A stretch of 64,000 bases of DNA from Setaria digitata (taxonomy: Eukaryota; Nematoda; Chromadorea; Rhabditida; Setariidae). Shown piece after piece: positions 58,101 to 64,000 of this stretch. Positions within the stretch are counted from its first letter, which is position 1; each line of letters starts with the position of its first letter. The position numbers and the translations under genes were made by a program. The DNA is taken from the NCBI GenBank assembly GCA_003640385.1, contig RCAB01000264.1:24075-88074 (forward strand). Reading direction: 5' to 3'. The notes beneath the pieces are model-generated. The model ran no database searches, was not told the DNA's origin, and saw only the letters and a list, made by a program, of their open reading frames with translations.

Positions 58101-61100
58101 GGAATTAAATACATACTTCAAACTCAAAAACCAAAAATCTAGATTTGAGTCACATCAGCAGCGAAGTCCCAACACTGAATATCTATAGATTCTAAGACTT
58201 AAGGGTTACATTTGGTAAAAGTAGCTGGGAATCACTAACAGTTCTGATATCAACAAATATAAATTTACATTAAATTGCAACAGTCTACATATACTGCTGA
58301 ACAAAGTTGGCATCTCCGATATTTTTTCACGGCAAGCATTAAACTGTGCAGCTGTACCAAAACAGTAAAGCGAATGGATGCAAACCTTAAAAAAAATTTA
58401 GTTTTTCCTGAATGGTGTTAAAGTAAATTTAAATGGGACAGTAGGAAAAATCCTAAGCATGCACCGCGAGAAGTGAAAAATAATTCACATGCCAATAACA
58501 TATCCTCAATATTCTACCTGCCTTGCTCAGAAAAGTGAACTAAAAGCCTTTTCGTTTGAAGGAAACTCAAAAGAAAAATTTACGAACTATTATTGAACTG
58601 ATACAAAAACAATCTTCAGTAACTAATAGTCAAAGGATTTTGAATTGATAAAAGTGATGGCAAATAATAAATGCTGCACCTGTACAGCCATATCATCCTC
58701 TTTTGAACTTAAATTGACCATTGGGACGCATCGCTCAAATGCTCCTAATAATGCCTACAAAATTCCGTTTTATCAAGAAATTCGTTTGCTGCCATTAGAA
58801 AAATTCCATAACAAGAATACAAGTATGAACAAGCACTTGATAATTCCTATAGTTAAATTTCATATACGCCTTTCATTTGTATTATATTCAGAAAGTTTAC
58901 ATAAAATACTACTTCTAATCTCAAAAAAATATACTTAAGAAAAACATAATAAAAGAGAGAGCTACCAAGAAAATGAGCGCACTACTAAAAGGCTCATAAA
59001 ATAAGTCGTCACATTTTAATCTACAACTTCAAAGTAATATACAGATTTCTACACTGCTAATTAAACACTAACTTCCAACCCAGCATCACGTCTGAGTTGC
59101 TCAGCATTTAATGCAGAACTCATCAGCGTGTATCGACATAACTCTACCGCAGCACTAAGTAACTGTCCACCGCCTTCTGTGAAGAGTGCATCATCCTTTG
59201 ACTCCAGATCTATCGTTTTAATTAATTGCCCGTAGCCAGCATATTTATAAGGCGCAAGTTCTGGAAAGACATTTTATACTAAAAAAAAAAAGTCAGTTAA
59301 AAACTATTAAATGACGACACGGATTTTATGTCATATAGCGTCACAATGTGTTGGGACAACATATCAATGAAATGGAACACATTTGTCAAGCTTGATAACG
59401 AATCGTAAATCACTTAAGAACAATGAAGTATCTCCATGGCAAAGGCAATAATCTTAAATTCTATTATACCTTCCCAACCTTTAATAAATAAAAAAGAAAC
59501 CTTCAGAGTGACGTTTATAAACAATCGATTGGGCTTGTAAGCACAGGATAATACGTTGCAAATCCGGTATAATGGAATGATGAACATTCGATGTAAGTAA
59601 TTCATAAGCTGATGTTATCTGCTCAAATACTTCTCGTCCTTCCGGATTTTTATCTGGATGATATTTCTGAGCTAATTTGAAATAAGCCCGACGAACTTCA
59701 GCTTTATTTTTCCATCTAAAAAAAATTATGTTTCCAAAAAACACTGGATCTTAACTAACCCACTGTTCCTTCTGAAAGCCGATACTTCAACAGTATTCGA
59801 CGCTAAATTTTGGAAACGTTTTGGAGTTACGATAACATACTGTAGTGAATGTCCGGAGAGTTTTCGCATTTTCATAAAGACAAACATACGTAGACTGATC
59901 ACTGGAAAGTTGAAGAACAGAACACGCTTGCTCCAAAGACATTGCAGGTGGCTTTTTATCAATTTCGTTCAACCACGTTGTCAAACAAGAACGTAGAAAC
60001 GTAACCTGCAATTGTTTCCAAAAAAAAAGGAAAAAAAAGTATGCGAAATCGCTTTGACTCACTTGTACAGAGGAATCAAAAGTACAAATTTTCTGTTCCA
60101 TTATGAAATGAATTCTAATTCATATAAAACACAGTACGGAAGCCCCAGTAATTTTATTAACACTAAAAAAAAGGGAAAAAATAAAACAGTGTAAAAATAC
60201 ACGGATGTTTGACAATTATCGAATGTCATCTTTCTAAGCATTGTTTTCTAAATTTTCACTCTTGAAAAAAAAAAAAAGTGGTTCCCCACTTTTTTTTTTC
60301 CCTGGTTCCCCAAGGAAATAAAGAGAGATTTACTTTTGAACAAGAACCAACTTCTGCGGTTTTTAAACATTAAAATGCATTGCCATACTTACTGGATCAC
60401 GTATTGGCCAGGCTGGGAAAAGCTTTGTATTGCAAAGAAGTCGTAAATAGTATACGTGACAGAACAACTCTCCGTCAAGCTGTGGATAATCAATCGCAGG
60501 AATAGGACAATACTGGTATAAAGCTTTAATGTTAGAAGGGAGTCGAACGGAAAAATCACTGATATGTACAGCAATCCGCTCAATCATATGTCTTCTGAAA
60601 TTACAATTACTATCTGAAAATCTAAATTTTAAATTAAATTTTCGACCATTTTTTAATATTCGAATAAGATTTTGAACCCTAAGTATTTTCAAACTTAGCA
60701 TCTAAATCTTGTCAGCTTGTTTTAAATGCCTGAAAAAGTAAAAATAACTATTAGGGACCTAATTTTTAAAAATATGTAGCTGTTTTAATTGCCATAAAAC
60801 GCAACGAATGACTCATCAATTCATTAAAAAAAAAACCCTCCACAGTCACTGTAACTTTCAAAGACCAAAACAAATATAACCACCTCATTTCATTATTCCA
60901 TATAATTTCCGGATTATCAAATTCACCCAGGAAGGTTTGAGCAAATTTTTCTGCACCATATTCTTCCAGATATAAAATTGCTGCTTCCGGAAGTAAAGGA
61001 CTCAAAATACTACGCGAAACAAAGTCCGATTTTGCCTAAAACAGAGGATAAGTTAATTTAAAAAAATTGAAGTCCGAATAAATTGACATAAAATTTTATA

Positions 61101-61409
61101 AATTACTTCAAATAATCATACACCTTACCACTACTGACCGAAATGCCTGCTTCATGTGTGTATAATGAAGGAATCGTGCAATTGGTAGTAAATTAGAACC
61201 ATTATACATGAGAATAAAGAAAAAGACACCCGAAAGATATAATCGTGAGAGGAAAGGATTGTCCTGTAACAATCTCTTTTAAATCGAAGTAGAAGAAGCT
61301 TGTTACTAAGCCTGAGTTCTTAACACAATTTACGAATCATAAGCTGTTTATCTCATAAGAATACTAATTATTTTGTCAAGGTATTACGGATCGTTGAAAT
61401 CAAACACTC

Positions 61410-61458
<49 letters not shown>

Positions 61459-63829
61459 NAGAAAAACTATGATAACTGATTCCACAACAGCGACAAAGAA
61501 ATATAAACCTCCAAGATATGTAGTAGTAAGGACGCAACCCGCTGCACGATTGCAGGATCATATGTGAGCAGTAATTGGACAATTTGGTAAAGTAAAATGG
61601 GTTCGGATAAATTTCGTTTGACACGAGGTAATGGTCTTACTATATATTCATTTTCATCTCTGAAAATAATTTTTTCATCGACCTGGTCTTTCATTTAAAG
61701 AAAAAAGAAAGTAAGGAAAAGCCAGAAAAAGAATAATTTTTTCGATGCAAAATTTAAAAGATGAAAAGCTAGAAAAAAAGCACATAAAATTGAAAAAAAA
61801 CCTAATTAAGAAAATATATAATTAAGAAAATGCAAATTTAAGAATATGCATATACACCAATTTCAGAAATCAACTTGCCTTGATGGGAAAAATGTACACA
61901 TCTGGATAAAAATGTCTAGAATAAGTGTGCAAAGCTCAGTAAAGTTATACAGTGCATTAGTGCTTAATGAACAGCATACAGTCCATCGAAATTGTGAAAC
62001 TGCTGAAAGAGTTGTCCACTGATCTAATCCTTGCGCCCATATTTGCGTTCGTTCGAAAATCACTTGCTGCTCATAGAGCTTTTTCATCTGAGTAAAGATT
62101 TAGACTGTTATCAGAGGAAAGCAAATGAATTACAAGGAACATACTTTACAGTGTTCTTTGGCAAACTGGAAACAAAACATTTTCCAAAACTGAAAAAACT
62201 AAATATTATTCTTTCAGACGTCTCAAGATAACGTGTCCCTCGAGATCACATGAGAGCGGCAAAAACAGCGTAATTTCTAAATTAAACAAATTCGGTAAAG
62301 AAGTTATAAGAGAACGAAAATAATCACAACCAAAATCGTATGGATTTCTAAAACATAACATGCACCTCACTAAAAGTTACTGGTCCTTGTCGTTTACCTG
62401 CCTTATCAGTGTAGTACCATTCTGCAGTACCATCATTTTTTGCTGAAGCATTCGCCTCGATAACATTCGTTTGAACCTGCCATAAAATATATTATTAGTT
62501 TCTGTAGTTTAAGTAATTGATTTCACTAACCAAATGTTTCGCCTTCCTAAATAATACTATCAAAAGAATAAACAGCAACTTAGAATACAAACTAACCTGG
62601 TTATGAATTTTTGCCCGACTAACATGGAGATGTGCAAGAACTGCCATATCGGTAAGTAATGGCAATATACCTGCACATAATAATTCACGGACATTCTCTT
62701 TGTTTTGAACTAGTTTGCTAATTAAAAACACCTTAAAAAAACAATGTGCAAATTATTTTCACAATCAGAAATCAAGTTTAAATTATTGATCTTGAAATAG
62801 ACTTGTAAACAGCTATCCACAAATAGCGTAATAATTTTACTTAATTAATGCCCATATTGCAGAGAACAGCTTTTTTCCTCGAAATGCCTACCCTAGTCAC
62901 CCAACTAGCACAGTTTTAGAAAGTTTTTTAGAAATCAGCCTAATAAAAAGGAATTTTTTATTCGATAAAAGTCCTATAATACAGCTGCATAGTTTCAGGA
63001 ACAATATATCATGAAGGCCGAAATAGCAGGTTAAGTGTGTAGATCTCATTTCAAAAATTTACGCACTAAATGATCCCGTTCAGTTGGATTAGAGCATCTT
63101 GATAACATATTAACAATATATTTGGAATCCATAAATGGTCCAATAGTAATATGATGACGTCCATACGTTATGGCCATTGCTTTCAAGCACAGACAACGCA
63201 TTTCACTTTTTGCCGAAAGCAGAAATCGATGATAGACACTGTTGAAAAAATCCCCTCTATAACCAAAGTCAATTTGAAACTTGAAACTTGCGGTGAAGAA
63301 TTAAAACCTGATAAAAAAAAGCCAATCTGAAAAAAAAAAAAAAACACTTTTTCGTATTTGCAAAGCAGAAAACAAAAGTTATTCGTCTGTAGCTTAATAT
63401 ACAAGAATATGAAACTGACGGATTGTGTATCGGTGTAGCGGTGGCATCATTCTCTTGCAGTAAAATCCGCAGATAATAATCACCAATTTTAACTTCATCA
63501 GCCAAAGATGGATAGCGAACCTATATAACAGTAATTAAATTTTGTGCGTAAACAATATGAGATAGGAAATATGTAAGCAAACACGAGCTACACGAATAAT
63601 AAACTGAGAAATTTTATTTGGAAATATGTGCAAAACTTGAAAAAAAATCCTACGCAAAAATTAATGTATAATTTAAGATCCCAAATATTTATACCTGAAA
63701 TTCAGTATGATTCCATGAAATTGGAACATTTATAGGTACAAGTTCTTTTTCTTGCTCTAAAATTCTCATTTCATCCTCGATTGAGCGTCGAAATTCTTCG
63801 CGTGTCGTTTCATTCCATATCAAATCAGC
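52127..63829 (-). CDS. rme-8: RME-8/DNAJC13 endosomal J-domain protein, C-terminal two-thirds (31 exons, 5' end outside window)
   Basis: Minus-strand exons in gene order: 63829-63695, 63520-63420, 63256-63067, 62731-62597, 62476-62366, 62087-61879, 61659-61509, 61263-61129, 61035-60884, 60594-60393, 60005-59890, 59715-59501, 59260-59073, 58754-58680, 58385-58269, 58088-57941, 57735-57542, 57358-57245, 57062-56955, 56659-56449, 56252-56161, 56014-55915, 55639-55565, 54957-54771, 54566-54422, 54106-53867, 53455-53348, 53174-53105, 52852-52724, 52531-52352, 52239-52127. All join in one frame to about 1,481 residues. Four IWN repeats are visible (the third reads IWDN), with a GYF-like domain across 62476-61879 and a DnaJ domain with an intact HPDKNPEGR motif at 59715-59501; armadillo-like helices fill the rest. 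The protein recruits Hsc70 to endosomes and works with retromer and SNX1 in recycling and clathrin dynamics. The first roughly 750 residues, including the PH-like region, lie beyond the right edge. No frameshift or premature stop was found. Confidence 0.95.
61415..61459. repeat. Long A homopolymer with an N
   Basis: A run of about 44 A on the plus strand ends in an N at 61459, within the rme-8 intron 61264-61508. It marks a sequencing or assembly weak point. It does not affect the coding exons on either side. Confidence 0.95.
61660..61878 (-). other. GC-AG intron of rme-8
   Basis: The exon 62087-61879 ends in AG followed by GCAAGT, and the next exon begins after TTTTCAG at 61660. Joining AG to A gives an Arg codon and continues PSR to DENEY, in register with the family (PSR followed by an acidic residue). 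No GT donor nearby preserves the frame. This is a second GC-AG intron in the window. Confidence 0.85.
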
Positions 63830-64000
63830 CTTTAAAAAGATTTGCATCCGAATAAAAGAAATACAATTAAAAATTGCGTTTTCAAATCTTGGTTTACTAT
63901 AAAATCATAATTTTAGGCCAGTTTGAATTTTAACGGTAAAAAAAAATTCGTAAAAAATTCATTTGAAAGCTAACTTTATTTGTTGTCTAAAACTGCCAAA

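Overview
This window is nuclear DNA from a nematode, most likely a clade III (filarial-type) parasite. It is very AT-rich, full of A/T homopolymers, and its genes are split into many short exons. Introns end in TTTCAG-type acceptors, and three genes have a trans-splice-like acceptor just upstream of the ATG. Protein matches are to animal and nematode families recognised from memory; no database search was run. I rebuilt all exon models by hand from reading frame, splice sites and family motifs.

Layout. Positions 574-11666 (+) hold a complete MYRF (myelin regulatory factor, C. elegans myrf/pqn-47) gene of 17 exons. Positions 15177-20256 (+) hold a complete 12-exon nicotinic acetylcholine receptor alpha-type subunit, closest in feel to the UNC-38/UNC-63 levamisole-receptor group. 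Positions 29843-36267 (+) hold a 4-exon EMX-class homeobox gene (ceh-2-like). The complement of about 45048-50225 holds a secreted saposin-B-like gene whose first six exons join in frame and whose last two are tentative. The complement of 52127-63829, continuing past the right edge, holds the C-terminal 31 exons (about 1,481 residues) of rme-8/DNAJC13, with a GYF-like domain, four IWN repeats and the DnaJ domain. The three plus-strand genes and two minus-strand genes converge on an 8.8 kb intergenic stretch.

Between genes there are simple-sequence tracts, a 36-bp perfect tandem duplication, purine-rich blocks, a GA/CT inverted pair, a short GC-richer island near 41.4 kb that may be an orphan exon, and a cluster of palindromic motifs near 42.8 kb. 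Two single N bases mark weak assembly points, one at the junction of a near-perfect 119-bp tandem duplication.

The genes do not form a pathway. MYRF is a membrane-tethered transcription factor, the nAChR subunit acts in neuromuscular signalling, EMX patterns anterior neurons, and RME-8 acts in endosomal recycling. No new multi-gene system is evident. The items most worth following are the saposin-like gene, two GC-AG introns in conserved genes, and the orphan coding-like island.
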